NCBI GenBank assembly: GCA_934675735.1
Contig: CAKURR010000005.1
Coordinates: forward strand, 1 to 64,000
DNA length: 64,000 nucleotides
DNA from: an uncultured Clostridia bacterium
Lineage (GTDB): Bacteria > Bacillota > Clostridia > Christensenellales > Aristaeellaceae
Direction of reading: 5' to 3'
Shown here: positions 50,357 through 59,324 of the stretch, one piece after another
How positions within the stretch are numbered: the stretch's first letter is position 1
How the letters are laid out: each line of letters opens with the position of its first letter
The notes under the pieces: generated by a model
What the model was told of the DNA's origin: nothing
Databases searched by the model: none
The model's input: only the letters and a program-made list of their open reading frames with translations
Program-made: the position numbers and the translations under genes

Positions 50357-50399
50357 TTAGCACTCGCCTATTGACAGTGCTAACAAGCGGTGCTATAAT
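50357..50399 (+). promoter_or_regulatory. CIRCE operator overlapping the hsp20 promoter
   Basis: TTAGCACTC-N9-CAGTGCTAA (50357-50383) matches the HrcA-binding CIRCE consensus with one mismatch. The promoter TTGACA (50371-50376), 17 bp, TATAAT (50394-50399) has its -35 inside the operator, so HrcA binding would block RNA polymerase. The downstream leader to the start codon is about 115 nt. Confidence 0.93.
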
Positions 50400-50521
50400 A
50401 CCTCACGTAAACGGAAGGAAGCCGAAAGGGAGCGGCGGACGGGCGAAAGTCCGAGGGCCGCGCCGCAGGCGCAAAACCTTCCGCGATAATCAACAGAGTG
50501 AATTTCAATGGAGGGATTGTT

Positions 50522-50935
50522 ATGCTGTTCAGCAACGTTTTTTCCGATATGTTTGACGATATGTTCGATATGCCGACCGCCAATCAGAGCGCCAAGGGCC
50601 TGATGAGCTGTGATGTGAAGGAATATGACGACCACTACGAGCTGGATTTGGATATGGCCGGCTTCAAGAAGGGCGACATCAAGGCCGAACTGAAGGACGG
50701 CTACCTGACCATCAAGGCCGAGCGCAAGGGCGACGACGAGGAGACCGATAAGAAGGGCCGCGTGATTCGCAGCGAGCGCTTCATGGGTACCTGCCAGCGC
50801 ACCTTCTACGTGGGCGACCATGTGAAGAAGGAAGATGTGGCCGCGGCCTATGAGGACGGCGTGCTGAAGCTGAACGTGCCCAAGAAGGTCGAGCAGCCGA
50901 AGGTTGAAGAGAGCCACTACATCGACATTCAGTAA
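50522..50935 (+). CDS. Hsp20-family small heat-shock protein
   Basis: A 137-aa protein with a short N-terminal arm (MLFSNVFSDMFDDMFDM), the alpha-crystallin domain (YELDLDMAGFKKGDIKAELK ... GYLTIKAERKG) and the GVLKLNVPKK strand. It is an ATP-independent holdase in the cytosol. GGAGGG precedes the ATG. Controlled by CIRCE/HrcA, which is usual for groES/dnaK operons and less common for hsp20. Confidence 0.94.
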   Translation: MLFSNVFSDMFDDMFDMPTANQSAKGLMSCDVKEYDDHYELDLDMAGFKKGDIKAELKDGYLTIKAERKGDDEETDKKGRVIRSERFMGTCQRTFYVGDHVKKEDVAAAYEDGVLKLNVPKKVEQPKVEESHYIDIQ

Positions 50936-50984
50936 TCGCAGGCAGCCAAAGTCGGCGGCGAGGACACGCTGAATTGAGATATTG

Positions 50985-51014
50985 CGCCGGACGCGAAAGC
51001 GTCCGGCGTTTTTT
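50985..51014 (+). terminator. Terminator after hsp20
   Basis: CGCCGGACGC-GAAA-GCGTCCGGCG followed by TTTTTT. Confidence 0.93.
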
Positions 51015-51081
51015 GCGCTTTTGCGATTTGAACCCGTTTCAATCGCAAACCGCTTCGCGGCGATGAAAAGAAGGATAAGGC

Positions 51082-51111
51082 TTGATACGGGGCGGCTGCA
51101 AGAGGTATAAT
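51082..51111 (+). promoter_or_regulatory. Promoter of the tex gene
   Basis: TTGATA (51082-51087), an 18-bp spacer and TATAAT (51106-51111), 49 nt before the start codon. Confidence 0.7.
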
Positions 51112-51160
51112 CAAAGAAGTGCCGTCAAAAACAACAAGCGAGGAAAGGAACATCCCACGC

Positions 51161-53308
51161 ATGGACATACAGGCTGTTTTATCAAGCGAATTTCAAACTC
51201 CGCCCGCGATTATCGGCAAAATCGTTTCGCTGATTGACGAGGGCAATACCATCCCCTTCATCGCCCGCTACCGCAAGGAGATGACGGGCGCGATGGATGA
51301 CCAGAAGCTGCGCGAAATCAGCGAGCGGCTGGATTATCTGCGCGGGCTGGACAAGCGGCGGGAGCAGATTGCCGCCGCCGTTACGGAGCAGGGCAAGATG
51401 ACCGACGAGCTGGAAAAGAAGCTCTCCGCGGCGGCGACGCTCTCCGAGCTGGAGGACATCTACCGCCCGTACAAGCAGAAGCGCCGCACCCGCGCGATGA
51501 TGGCGAAGGAAAAGGGCATTCAGCCGCTGGCGGATTTGATTTTTGCCCAGCGGCGCGGCGACGACCCGCTTGCGTTGGCGCGGGCCTATGTGAACGAGGA
51601 AAAGGGCGTGCCCGACGCGGAAACCGCCGTTCAGCTGGCACAGGATATTCTGGCCGAGCAAATCAGCGACGACGCGGCGATTCGCGCGAGTCTGCGCGCG
51701 CTCTGCCGCCGCACGGGCGTTCTGCGCTCGGCGGCGGCGAAGGAGGGCGAAAGCGTCTATGCGCAGTACGCGGATTACCGCGAGCCGGTTCTGCGCGCGG
51801 CGGGGCACCGCATTCTGGCCATCAACCGCGGCGAGCGCGAAGAGTGGCTGAAGGTCACGGTGGAATGCGACGACGAGCAGGCGGTGCAGATCATCTGCCG
51901 CGCGGTGATACGCCCGGGCAGCGCGTGCTGCGACGTGGTGCGCGCGGCGGCGAAGGACGCGTGGAGCAGGCTCATCGGCCCGTCGCTCGAGCGCGAAATC
52001 CGCAGCGAGTTGACGGATAAGGCGAACGAGGGCGCGATTCGCGTCTTTGGCGACAACCTGCACCAGCTGCTGATGCAGCCGCCGATTCGCGGCAAGGTGA
52101 CGCTGGGCGTTGACCCGGGCTTCCGCACGGGCTGCAAGCTGGCGGTGGTGGATGAGACGGGCAAGGTGTTGGAGACGGGCGTGGGCTATTTCACCCTGCC
52201 CAACCATGAGGCGCAGAAGCCCCGCGCGAAGACGCAGATTTTGGGCATGATTCGCCGCCATAAGGTGACGGCGATTGCCATCGGCAACGGCACGGCCTCC
52301 CGCGAGAGCGAGCAGTTTATCGCCTCCCTGCTGCCGGAAGCGCCGGGCGTGGCCTACGTCATCGTCAGCGAAGCGGGCGCGAGCGTTTACTCGGCTTCCA
52401 AGCTGGCGGCGAAGGAATTTCCGGAATACGACGTGTCGCTGCGCAGCGCGGTTTCCATCGCGCGGCGCATGCAGGACCCGCTGGCCGAGCTGGTCAAAAT
52501 CGACCCGAAGGCCATCGGCGTGGGGCAGTATCAGCACGACCTCAAGCAGGCCGAGCTGGAAAACGCGCTCTCCGGCGTGGTGGAAAGCTGCGTGTCGAGC
52601 GTCGGCGTGGATGTGGAGACGGCTTCCGCGTCGCTGCTGACGCACGTGGCGGGCATCGGCGAAGCGCTGGCGAACAACATCGTCGCCTATCGCGACGAAA
52701 ACGGCATTGCCTCGCGCGCCCAGCTCAAAAAAGTGCCCAAGCTTGGGCCGAAGGCATTTGAGCAGTGCGCGGGCTTCCTGCGCGTGCACGGCAGCAACCC
52801 GCTCGACGCGACGGCGGTTCACCCCGAGAGCTATGCGGCGGCCAAGGCGCTGATGGAGAAGCTGGGCTACGCGCCCCAGGCGCTCAAGCGCGGCGGCGTT
52901 GCCGGCATTCTGGCGAAGGCCGAACAGGCGGGCATGGCGAAGCTGGCGGCTGAGCTGGGCGTGGGTGAGATGACCCTTCGGGATATCGCCTCCGAGCTGG
53001 AAAAGCCGGGCCGCGACCCGCGCGATGAGCTGCCCGCGCCCGTTCTGCGCACGGATGTGCTCGGCATGGAGGATTTGAAGCCCGGCATGGAGCTGACGGG
53101 CACGGTGCGCAACGTCATCGACTTCGGCGCGTTTGTGGATATCGGCGTGCATCAGGACGGTCTGGTGCATATCTCCCGCATGGCGGATAAGTTCATCCGC
53201 CACCCGAGCGAGGTGGTGCACGTCGGCGACGTGGTGACGGTCTGGGTTGTCGATGTGGACAGGAAAAAGCAGCGCATTGCGCTGAGCATGGTGAAGGGGA
53301 GAACCTGA
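51161..53308 (+). CDS. tex: Tex-family RNA-binding transcription accessory protein
   Basis: A 715-aa protein. Domain order is the N-terminal Tex helical region (IPFIARYRKEMTGAMDDQKL), a YqgF-like RNase-H fold (TLGVDPGFRTGCKLAVVD), helix-hairpin-helix segments (GIGEALANNIVAYRDENG) and a C-terminal S1 domain (GTVRNVIDFGAFVDIGVHQD). Tex binds structured RNA and affects transcription and translation fidelity. AAAGGAAC precedes ATG at 51161. Confidence 0.95.
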   Translation: MDIQAVLSSEFQTPPAIIGKIVSLIDEGNTIPFIARYRKEMTGAMDDQKLREISERLDYLRGLDKRREQIAAAVTEQGKMTDELEKKLSAAATLSELEDIYRPYKQKRRTRAMMAKEKGIQPLADLIFAQRRGDDPLALARAYVNEEKGVPDAETAVQLAQDILAEQISDDAAIRASLRALCRRTGVLRSAAAKEGESVYAQYADYREPVLRAAGHRILAINRGEREEWLKVTVECDDEQAVQIICRAVIRPGSACCDVVRAAAKDAWSRLIGPSLEREIRSELTDKANEGAIRVFGDNLHQLLMQPPIRGKVTLGVDPGFRTGCKLAVVDETGKVLETGVGYFTLPNHEAQKPRAKTQILGMIRRHKVTAIAIGNGTASRESEQFIASLLPEAPGVAYVIVSEAGASVYSASKLAAKEFPEYDVSLRSAVSIARRMQDPLAELVKIDPKAIGVGQYQHDLKQAELENALSGVVESCVSSVGVDVETASASLLTHVAGIGEALANNIVAYRDENGIASRAQLKKVPKLGPKAFEQCAGFLRVHGSNPLDATAVHPESYAAAKALMEKLGYAPQALKRGGVAGILAKAEQAGMAKLAAELGVGEMTLRDIASELEKPGRDPRDELPAPVLRTDVLGMEDLKPGMELTGTVRNVIDFGAFVDIGVHQDGLVHISRMADKFIRHPSEVVHVGDVVTVWVVDVDRKKQRIALSMVKGRT

Positions 53309-53309
53309 C

Positions 53310-55208
53310 GTGCCAAAGAGGGGGCTTGCGGCGCTGGCGGCGGCGATGATGCTGCTGTCGAGCGCCGCGTCCGCCGAAAGCGCAGCTTATCTGCGGGATT
53401 ACGGCGGAAGCGGCTTGGATGTATACGGCGATATCGCCGCCATCGACGGCGGCCTGCTCGTCGCGGGCAGCACGACCTCCACGGACGGCGATTTGCGCGA
53501 GCGCACGCGGAGCGGCAAGGCCGGATGGCTCTTTCGGCTGGATGAAAAGGGCAATATGGTCTGGAATTTCTGCTCGTCCCGCTGGGGGATGGACACGATC
53601 ATCCGCCCGACCGTTCACGACGACGGGCGCGTGACCTGCGTGCTGGCGGGCGAAGGCGGCGCGGAATGGCTGGAGATGGATGATCACGGGCGTGCGGTGA
53701 AGCGCGTGAGCGTGCCGGATGTGGAGACGCACTGCCTGCACGAGCGGGCGGAGGGCGAAACGGGGCGCATTCTGATGCCGTATGACGACGGCGGCGAGGT
53801 GTGTCTGGCGCTCATCACCCTGCACGGCGACGACACCTGCTGCATCGCCAAACTCGGGCAGGACGGCGCACTGTCGCGCGGGCTGAGCTTTTTTATCGCG
53901 CAGAACGACCGCATCTTTGCGCCGTGCAGGGGCGGAAGCGGGCGCATCGCGATGGCCTACATCGATATCGAGGACGAGGAAACGGGCGCGGGCACGGGCG
54001 GCGTCTGCTATGTGAAGCCGGGCACGGATGAAGCGCCCGAGGTCGTGCCGATTGACACGGGCGGCATGAAGTGCACGGCGCTGACGGACTGCGAACCGAT
54101 GCGGGACGGCTCGCTGCTCGTCGGCTTGCAGCACGCCTATTACGGCTGCTACATCGCGCGCGTCAACGAACTGGGCGAAACGATGTTCGCCGTCCGCATG
54201 GATAATCATGTGGACCAAATCTGCGAAACGACGACGGGCTTCGCGGCGAAATACAGCGGCGGCGCGGCCTATTTCGACGAGGACGGCGTGCTGCTCGGCA
54301 CGAAAGAGGTGCAGCCCCGGGGCGAATTTGACTTCGTGCCCGCGCGGAACATGGCCGCGTTCGGCGACGGAACGGCCATTTTATACACGGCCTCGGGCAC
54401 AGGAAAGGGCAAGGACCGAATCCGCGTGATTGCGGGCGACGCGACGGAGAAAAACGAAGCGGAATATGGGGACGCGCTCTTTTGGCGGGACGACTGCACC
54501 GTGGCGGACGCGTGGGGCGGCGAAACGGGCGTCGTGCTGCTGCTGGACGGGCGGGACGGCGAACGCGTCGGCGTTTATGTGGACGGCGCGGGGAACGCGC
54601 GCGAAATCGAAACGCCGCCCGAGCCGCGCGAGGCGGGCAGGCAGCGCGTTTCCGGCGGCACGCTGACCTGGCGCGAGGAGGAAGGCGGCGCGAGCGTCGC
54701 GCTGGAGGATGAGACGGGGCGCGAGCTGTGGCGCACGCGCACGCCGATTCACACCGCCGCGGACAGGCTGGAATGGCGCTGCGCGGCGGAACTGCCGGAC
54801 GGAAGCTTCGCTTTCGGCGGCCGCTACACCTACGACGTGCCGATGGGCACGCGGCAGGAGGGCGTGATGGCGGTCATCGGGCGCGACTCGGTTTTGCAGA
54901 AGCTGACGCTCGTTCGGGCCTACGGCGACCGATACGCGGGCCAAATCTGCGACATGCTGGCGCATCCCACGCGCGGGCTGCTGATGCTGGTCTCCACGGG
55001 GCAGTGGACGGACAGCGGCGTGAGCCGCATCGTTTCGGCGGATGGAAGCGTCTCCGTGCCCGTGTCGGTCGGCATCGAGAGCGAAGGCGCGCATCTGCTG
55101 GCGGACGGCCGGGGCCGCGTGTATGTCGTCGGTACGGACGAAGATAACGGCCTGAGCCGCGTTGTGCTGGTCGGCGCAGACCTTGACACAAACGGGATTA
55201 CCGATTAA
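53310..55208 (+). CDS. Secreted beta-propeller-like protein of unknown function
   Basis: A 632-aa protein with a signal peptide (GLAALAAAMMLLSSAASA) and repeated blades. The blades contain GGLLVAGSTTSTDGDL, SGKAGWLFRLDEKGNMVW and similar Trp/Gly/Asp motifs, recalling PQQ-like or delta-60 repeat propellers. No cell-wall anchor or lipobox was seen. GTG start with AGGGGAG upstream, 1 nt after tex, so probably cotranscribed with it. Function unknown. Confidence 0.6.
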   Translation: MPKRGLAALAAAMMLLSSAASAESAAYLRDYGGSGLDVYGDIAAIDGGLLVAGSTTSTDGDLRERTRSGKAGWLFRLDEKGNMVWNFCSSRWGMDTIIRPTVHDDGRVTCVLAGEGGAEWLEMDDHGRAVKRVSVPDVETHCLHERAEGETGRILMPYDDGGEVCLALITLHGDDTCCIAKLGQDGALSRGLSFFIAQNDRIFAPCRGGSGRIAMAYIDIEDEETGAGTGGVCYVKPGTDEAPEVVPIDTGGMKCTALTDCEPMRDGSLLVGLQHAYYGCYIARVNELGETMFAVRMDNHVDQICETTTGFAAKYSGGAAYFDEDGVLLGTKEVQPRGEFDFVPARNMAAFGDGTAILYTASGTGKGKDRIRVIAGDATEKNEAEYGDALFWRDDCTVADAWGGETGVVLLLDGRDGERVGVYVDGAGNAREIETPPEPREAGRQRVSGGTLTWREEEGGASVALEDETGRELWRTRTPIHTAADRLEWRCAAELPDGSFAFGGRYTYDVPMGTRQEGVMAVIGRDSVLQKLTLVRAYGDRYAGQICDMLAHPTRGLLMLVSTGQWTDSGVSRIVSADGSVSVPVSVGIESEGAHLLADGRGRVYVVGTDEDNGLSRVVLVGADLDTNGITD

Positions 55209-55211
55209 ACT
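55183..55211 (+). promoter_or_regulatory. Promoter of the FAD oxidoreductase gene, inside the previous gene's 3' end
   Basis: TTGACA (55183-55188), a 17-bp spacer and TAAACT (55206-55211). The -10 overlaps the upstream stop codon. Confidence 0.75.
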
Positions 55212-55274
55212 TGAAGCGAGCATGAAAGAAACGGGGAGCAACCCGTTAACGGTTTCAAAACAGGAGGAAAACAC

Positions 55275-56675
55275 ATGAACACCGATATCGTCATCGTCGG
55301 CGCAGGCCCGGCGGGCATCTTCACCGCGATTGAAATGATTCGCAAGGGAAGCAAGCAGCATATCACCATCGTGGAAAAGGGCCAGCCGATTGAAAAGCGC
55401 CGCTGCCCCAAAACCACCACCAAGCAGTGCGTCAACTGCCGCCCGTATTGCCATATCACCACCGGCTTTTCCGGCGCGGGCGCGTTTTCGGATGGCAAAC
55501 TCTCCCTCTCCCATGAGGTCGGCGGCGATTTCCCGACCCTCATCGGCGAGCAGAACGCGCAGGATTTAATCGATTACACCGACGGCATCTACCTCGAGTT
55601 CGGCGCGGACAGCCATATCGAAGGCGTGGGCAACACCGAAGAGGTGCGCGAAATCCGCCGCCGCGCGATTCAGGCGGGCCTCAAGCTGGTCGATTGCCCG
55701 ATTCGCCACCTCGGCACCGAAAAGGCGCAGACGCTGTATCTCGCGCTGGAAAACTATCTGCGCGACAACGACGTGGAGCTGATTTTCGGCTGGGAGTGCG
55801 AAGAGCTGCTGATGGACGGCGAAACCTGCCTGGGCGTTTCGCTGCGCAAGGGCGACCGGACGCAGGAAATCCGCGCCAAGCACACCGTCGTCGCGACGGG
55901 CCGCCGCGGCGCGGACTGGCTGGAAAAGCTCTGCGCCGAGCACGGCATTGCCCACCAGCCCGGCACGGTCGATATCGGCGTGCGCGTCGAGTGCCGCAAC
56001 GAGGTCATGGAAGAGGTCAACCGCGTGCTCTATGAGAGCAAGCTCATCGGCTATCCGCGCCCGTTCAAGAACAAGGTGCGCACCTTCTGCCAAAACCCCG
56101 GCGGCTTCGTCAGTCAGGAAAACTACGACAACGACCTCGCCGTCGTCAACGGCCACAGCTATAAAGACCTCAAGAGCGACAACACCAACGTCTCCGTGCT
56201 GTGCAGCCACAACTTCTCTGTCCCGTTCAACCAGCCCATCGCTTACGCGCAGAAGGTCGGCGAGCTGACCAACATGCTCGGCAACGGCCACATTCTCGTA
56301 CAGCGCTTCGGCGATATCCTCGACGGCAAGCGCACCTGGCAGAAGGAGCTGGCGCAGAGCAACGTGCGCCCGACCCTGCCGGACGCGGTCGCAGGCGATA
56401 TCACCGCCGCGATGCCCTATCGCGCGATGACCAACATTATCAACTTCATTCAGGCGGCGGACGTCGTCGTGCCGGGCTTCGCATCCTCCGAAACGCTGCT
56501 CTATTCGCCGGAACTCAAGTTCTATTCCAACCGCGTTAAGATGGATGAAGAGCTGAACACCAACGTGCGTGGCCTGCACTGTCTGGGCGATTCCTCCGGC
56601 TGGACGCGCGGCCTGATGATGGCCTCCGCGATGGGCGTGCTGATGGGCCGCAAGTTGGCGGAAAACGAGGCGTGA
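55275..56675 (+). CDS. FAD-dependent oxidoreductase with four-cysteine motif
   Basis: A 466-aa flavoprotein. DIVIVGAGPAGIFTAIEM provides the FAD GxGxxG loop, IVEKG the second strand, TVVATGRRGADWL an ATG motif, and LHCLGDSSGWTRGLMMASAM the C-terminal FAD segment. Residues about 40-57 read RRCPKTTTKQCVNCRPYC: four Cys spaced C-x7-C-x2-C-x3-C that may bind a metal or cluster. GGAGG precedes ATG. Substrate unknown. Its stop overlaps the following GTG start. Confidence 0.85.
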   Translation: MNTDIVIVGAGPAGIFTAIEMIRKGSKQHITIVEKGQPIEKRRCPKTTTKQCVNCRPYCHITTGFSGAGAFSDGKLSLSHEVGGDFPTLIGEQNAQDLIDYTDGIYLEFGADSHIEGVGNTEEVREIRRRAIQAGLKLVDCPIRHLGTEKAQTLYLALENYLRDNDVELIFGWECEELLMDGETCLGVSLRKGDRTQEIRAKHTVVATGRRGADWLEKLCAEHGIAHQPGTVDIGVRVECRNEVMEEVNRVLYESKLIGYPRPFKNKVRTFCQNPGGFVSQENYDNDLAVVNGHSYKDLKSDNTNVSVLCSHNFSVPFNQPIAYAQKVGELTNMLGNGHILVQRFGDILDGKRTWQKELAQSNVRPTLPDAVAGDITAAMPYRAMTNIINFIQAADVVVPGFASSETLLYSPELKFYSNRVKMDEELNTNVRGLHCLGDSSGWTRGLMMASAMGVLMGRKLAENEA

Positions 56676-57319
56676 GGGTCTGCGGCAATCCCGACAGCGG
56701 CCTGCTCGTGATTCAGGCGATGGACGCGCGGGAGCTGGCGCGGCTCGATGAGGAGGCCGCGGCGCTGCAAAGCATGGGCTGCGCCCTGCCGCTGTGGGCC
56801 GCCTTTGCGGCGGAAGATTGGAACGATGCGCTCTCCCCGTGGCCCGCGCCGCCCGTATTCGGCGGGCACGGCTTTGCCGGACGCGCGGAGGAGACGCTGG
56901 CATACATCCAAAACGCGCTGATTCCCGAACTGTTTGCGGCGTATCAGCTTGCGGCGCAGACGAAAATTGCGCTCTGCGGCTATTCGCTTGCGGGGCTGTT
57001 CGCGCTCTGGGCGGGCAGTCAAAGTAAGCGGTTTGATGCCGTCGCGGGCGTTTCGCCGTCGGTCTGGTTTCCGGGCTACGGCGATTATGAACAGGCGCAT
57101 CCGATTCGCGCCGGGCATGTGTATCTGAGTCTCGGCGACCGCGAAGAGCAAACAAAAAACCGCGCGATGGCGGCTGTCGGAAACGAAATCCGCGCGCTGT
57201 ATGCGCGGCTGCAGGCGCGAAAGACGGATTGCACGCTGGAATGGAACGCGGGCAACCACTTCCGCGAGCCGGAACGGCGCGTGGCGAAGGGCGTCAAATG
57301 GATGCTGGCTTCAATGTGA
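56672..57319 (+). CDS. Alpha/beta hydrolase, small esterase-like
   Basis: A 215-aa protein with GTG start overlapping the flavoprotein stop (GTGA). The nucleophile elbow is LCGYSLAGLFALW (GxSxG), HVYLSLGDREEQT may carry the acid, and GNHFREP the His. It is a short family of putative esterases related to Fes/EstA-type folds. Not related to the EFGxENP group. Substrate unknown. Confidence 0.72.
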   Translation: MRVCGNPDSGLLVIQAMDARELARLDEEAAALQSMGCALPLWAAFAAEDWNDALSPWPAPPVFGGHGFAGRAEETLAYIQNALIPELFAAYQLAAQTKIALCGYSLAGLFALWAGSQSKRFDAVAGVSPSVWFPGYGDYEQAHPIRAGHVYLSLGDREEQTKNRAMAAVGNEIRALYARLQARKTDCTLEWNAGNHFREPERRVAKGVKWMLASM

Positions 57320-57517
57320 AGGCGGCTGTTCGTTCGGCCTGAGCGTGTGCACGGCGTAAAGCTCGCCCAGCGCGTAGGCTTCTTCCAAATCCTCCGGTCC
57401 GGTCGGGGTCAAGCCGGTGCACTCCGTGCTGCTGGCCACGTCCTCGCCCGTGCGGGGCCTGCCCTTCTGCGCGGGCGGATTCCACGCCTTCGCTGAGCTT
57501 TTGCTTTGATGAGCCAT
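57311..57517 (-). CDS. Small conserved-looking Clostridia protein
   Basis: A 68-aa protein. Basic, disordered N-terminal half (SKSSAKAWNPPAQKGRPR), then ECTGLTPTGPEDLEEAYALG. The ECTGL-P-P-x-acidic pattern resembles a widespread short protein of Clostridia as I remember it; I know no function. AGGGGG precedes ATG. Its end overlaps the convergent esterase gene by 9 bp. Confidence 0.6.
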   Translation of the reverse strand: MAHQSKSSAKAWNPPAQKGRPRTGEDVASSTECTGLTPTGPEDLEEAYALGELYAVHTLRPNEQPPSH

Positions 57518-57573
57518 CAAAATTTCCCCCTGTCTGCGTTTGATAAGGGTATCATGACGCGGCAGGGGGATTT

Positions 57574-58482
57574 TTATACGCGAAGGAGTTTTTTCATTGC
57601 TTCCGGCATCGGCTCGACGACCTCCACCGTTTCGCCCGTGACGGGCTGGATGCAGCGAAGGCGGGCGGAATGCAGCGCGAAGCGGTCTTTCAGCTCGGGC
57701 AGCTCGCGTCCGTAGAGATAGTCGCCGCAGATGGGGCAGCCGATGTGCGCCAAATGCACGCGAATCTGATGGGTGCGCCCGGTTTCCAGCCGCAGACGGA
57801 TGAGCGCGCGGTTTTCGGCCGTCTGTTCGACACGGTAATGCGTCACGGCGCGTTGGCCGTCGGGCAGAACTGCGCGCTTGGCGCCCGCGCCGAGGCGGGA
57901 AATCGGCGCGTCGATGACGCCTTCCCTCTGCGCGGGAACGCCTTCGGTCACGGCGAGGTATTCGCGGATGAAGCTGTCCGTGTGCAGCTGGCGGGTCAGC
58001 AGGCGCTGAGCGTGAGCGTGGCGGGCGACGCAGAGCAGGCCGCTCGTGCCCTTATCCAGCCGATTGACGGGGTGATAATCAAACGCTGCCGCATCTTGAC
58101 CGAGCAGGGCGGCAAGTTGTTCGCGCAGCGTGCCGGTGTGGATATGGCCGCAGGGGAGCGTCGCCAGCGGCGCGCCCTTGCTGACGACAATCATATCCTC
58201 GTCGATATAGCGGATGAAGGAAGGCGGCAGGCCTTCCATTTCGCCGCGCGGCCCGCCGTCTGTCGGCGCGCTCTGTTCGCCGCCGTTTTCCATGCGGATT
58301 TCGAGCAGCTGGCCCGCACGCAGAAGCGTGTCCGCGCGGAGGGGCTTGCCGTCGCAGAGGATGCCGCCCTCCACCTTGAGCCGCCGAAACGCGTGCGTGC
58401 CCAGCCGAAACCGTCGGGGAACGACGCTGCGCGCCGCGCGGCCCGCGTCCTCTTCGGTGGTGATATAGGTCAAAATGCGCAT
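57574..58482 (-). CDS. RluD/RluA-family 23S rRNA pseudouridine synthase
   Basis: A 302-aa protein. A degenerate S4-like N-terminal domain (RLKVEGGILCDGKPLRADT) precedes the catalytic domain with VNRLDKGTSGLLCVAR (HRLD-type motif, catalytic Asp; the usual His is Asn here), then LRLETGRTHQIRVHLAHIG and GDYLYG. It isomerises uridines in rRNA. GAGGTG precedes the ATG at 58482. Confidence 0.92.
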   Translation of the reverse strand: MRILTYITTEEDAGRAARSVVPRRFRLGTHAFRRLKVEGGILCDGKPLRADTLLRAGQLLEIRMENGGEQSAPTDGGPRGEMEGLPPSFIRYIDEDMIVVSKGAPLATLPCGHIHTGTLREQLAALLGQDAAAFDYHPVNRLDKGTSGLLCVARHAHAQRLLTRQLHTDSFIREYLAVTEGVPAQREGVIDAPISRLGAGAKRAVLPDGQRAVTHYRVEQTAENRALIRLRLETGRTHQIRVHLAHIGCPICGDYLYGRELPELKDRFALHSARLRCIQPVTGETVEVVEPMPEAMKKLLRV

Positions 58483-58544
58483 GAAAAAGCACCTCAAAGT
58501 CTTTGATGCTGTATCAATACGCCCCGAAGCGGGTCAAATCCTTT

Positions 58545-59324
58545 TCAGGCAGTCGCTTTTTGGTAAGCGCGGGTGATTTCTTCCATAAACCGACGGGGCT
58601 GTTCGCCCGCAAGGCCGCCGTGGCCCAAATCGGTGAAGATTTTTTCCTCAAAGGGATAGCCTTGTGCCTTCAGTTTGCCCAGATTGGCGGAAAGCTTTTT
58701 ATCCACCGAGCCTTTGACGCCGTACCAGAGGAACATGTGCGTTTTGGCAAACAGGGTGTAATCGGTCTTTTTGCCGATGAGCGTGTAATCCTGGTTTTTC
58801 CAGCTCTGCCACGCCGCGCGGCCGTAGAGGATTCTGTCCGCTTCTTCATAGCTGCGCCCCGAAATCTTCGCCAGAAACCTTTTGCGCATCGGCCCGGGAT
58901 GGCCCATGACGAGGTAAAACAGGCCGGTGAAGAAAAAGCAATAGAGGTTTTTGCCCCATGCGCTCTTGATGTTGGGGTAATCGTTTAAGCTCATGCCGTC
59001 GGCAATCGTGGCGGTGATCGTCAGGCGCTTGTCGGCCAAAACATCCATCAGCACCCGACAGCCGTAAGAAATGCCGTAGAGGATATCGATTTTGCCGCCG
59101 TAATTCGCGACGATGTAGTCGCCCAGCCGTTTGGCCTCGTCCGCCGGAGATTGGAACACCGTCTCCGGCTCGGAGGGGTTGAACCCGTCGTAGGCGACGA
59201 GCACGACGTGACAGCGCTCGCCCAGCAGCCGGGCCGAAGGCTCCGCGCCGCGGTAGGATGTGCCGCCGCCGTGGAGCATGACCATCAGCGTCGGGTTTTC
59301 CCGCCCAAATTCAAAGTATTTCAT
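58545..59324 (-). CDS. Alpha/beta hydrolase (EFGxENP family), paralog 3
   Basis: A 259-aa protein with N-terminus MKYFEFGRENPTLMVMLHGG, the HGGG oxyanion hole, nucleophile elbow YGISYGCRVLM and DLGHGGLAGE containing the candidate His. It belongs to the same family as the genes at 15488 and 16308. Its start overlaps the stop of the upstream hydrolase gene by 4 nt, so the two are cotranscribed. Substrate unknown. Confidence 0.82.
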   Translation of the reverse strand: MKYFEFGRENPTLMVMLHGGGTSYRGAEPSARLLGERCHVVLVAYDGFNPSEPETVFQSPADEAKRLGDYIVANYGGKIDILYGISYGCRVLMDVLADKRLTITATIADGMSLNDYPNIKSAWGKNLYCFFFTGLFYLVMGHPGPMRKRFLAKISGRSYEEADRILYGRAAWQSWKNQDYTLIGKKTDYTLFAKTHMFLWYGVKGSVDKKLSANLGKLKAQGYPFEEKIFTDLGHGGLAGEQPRRFMEEITRAYQKATA

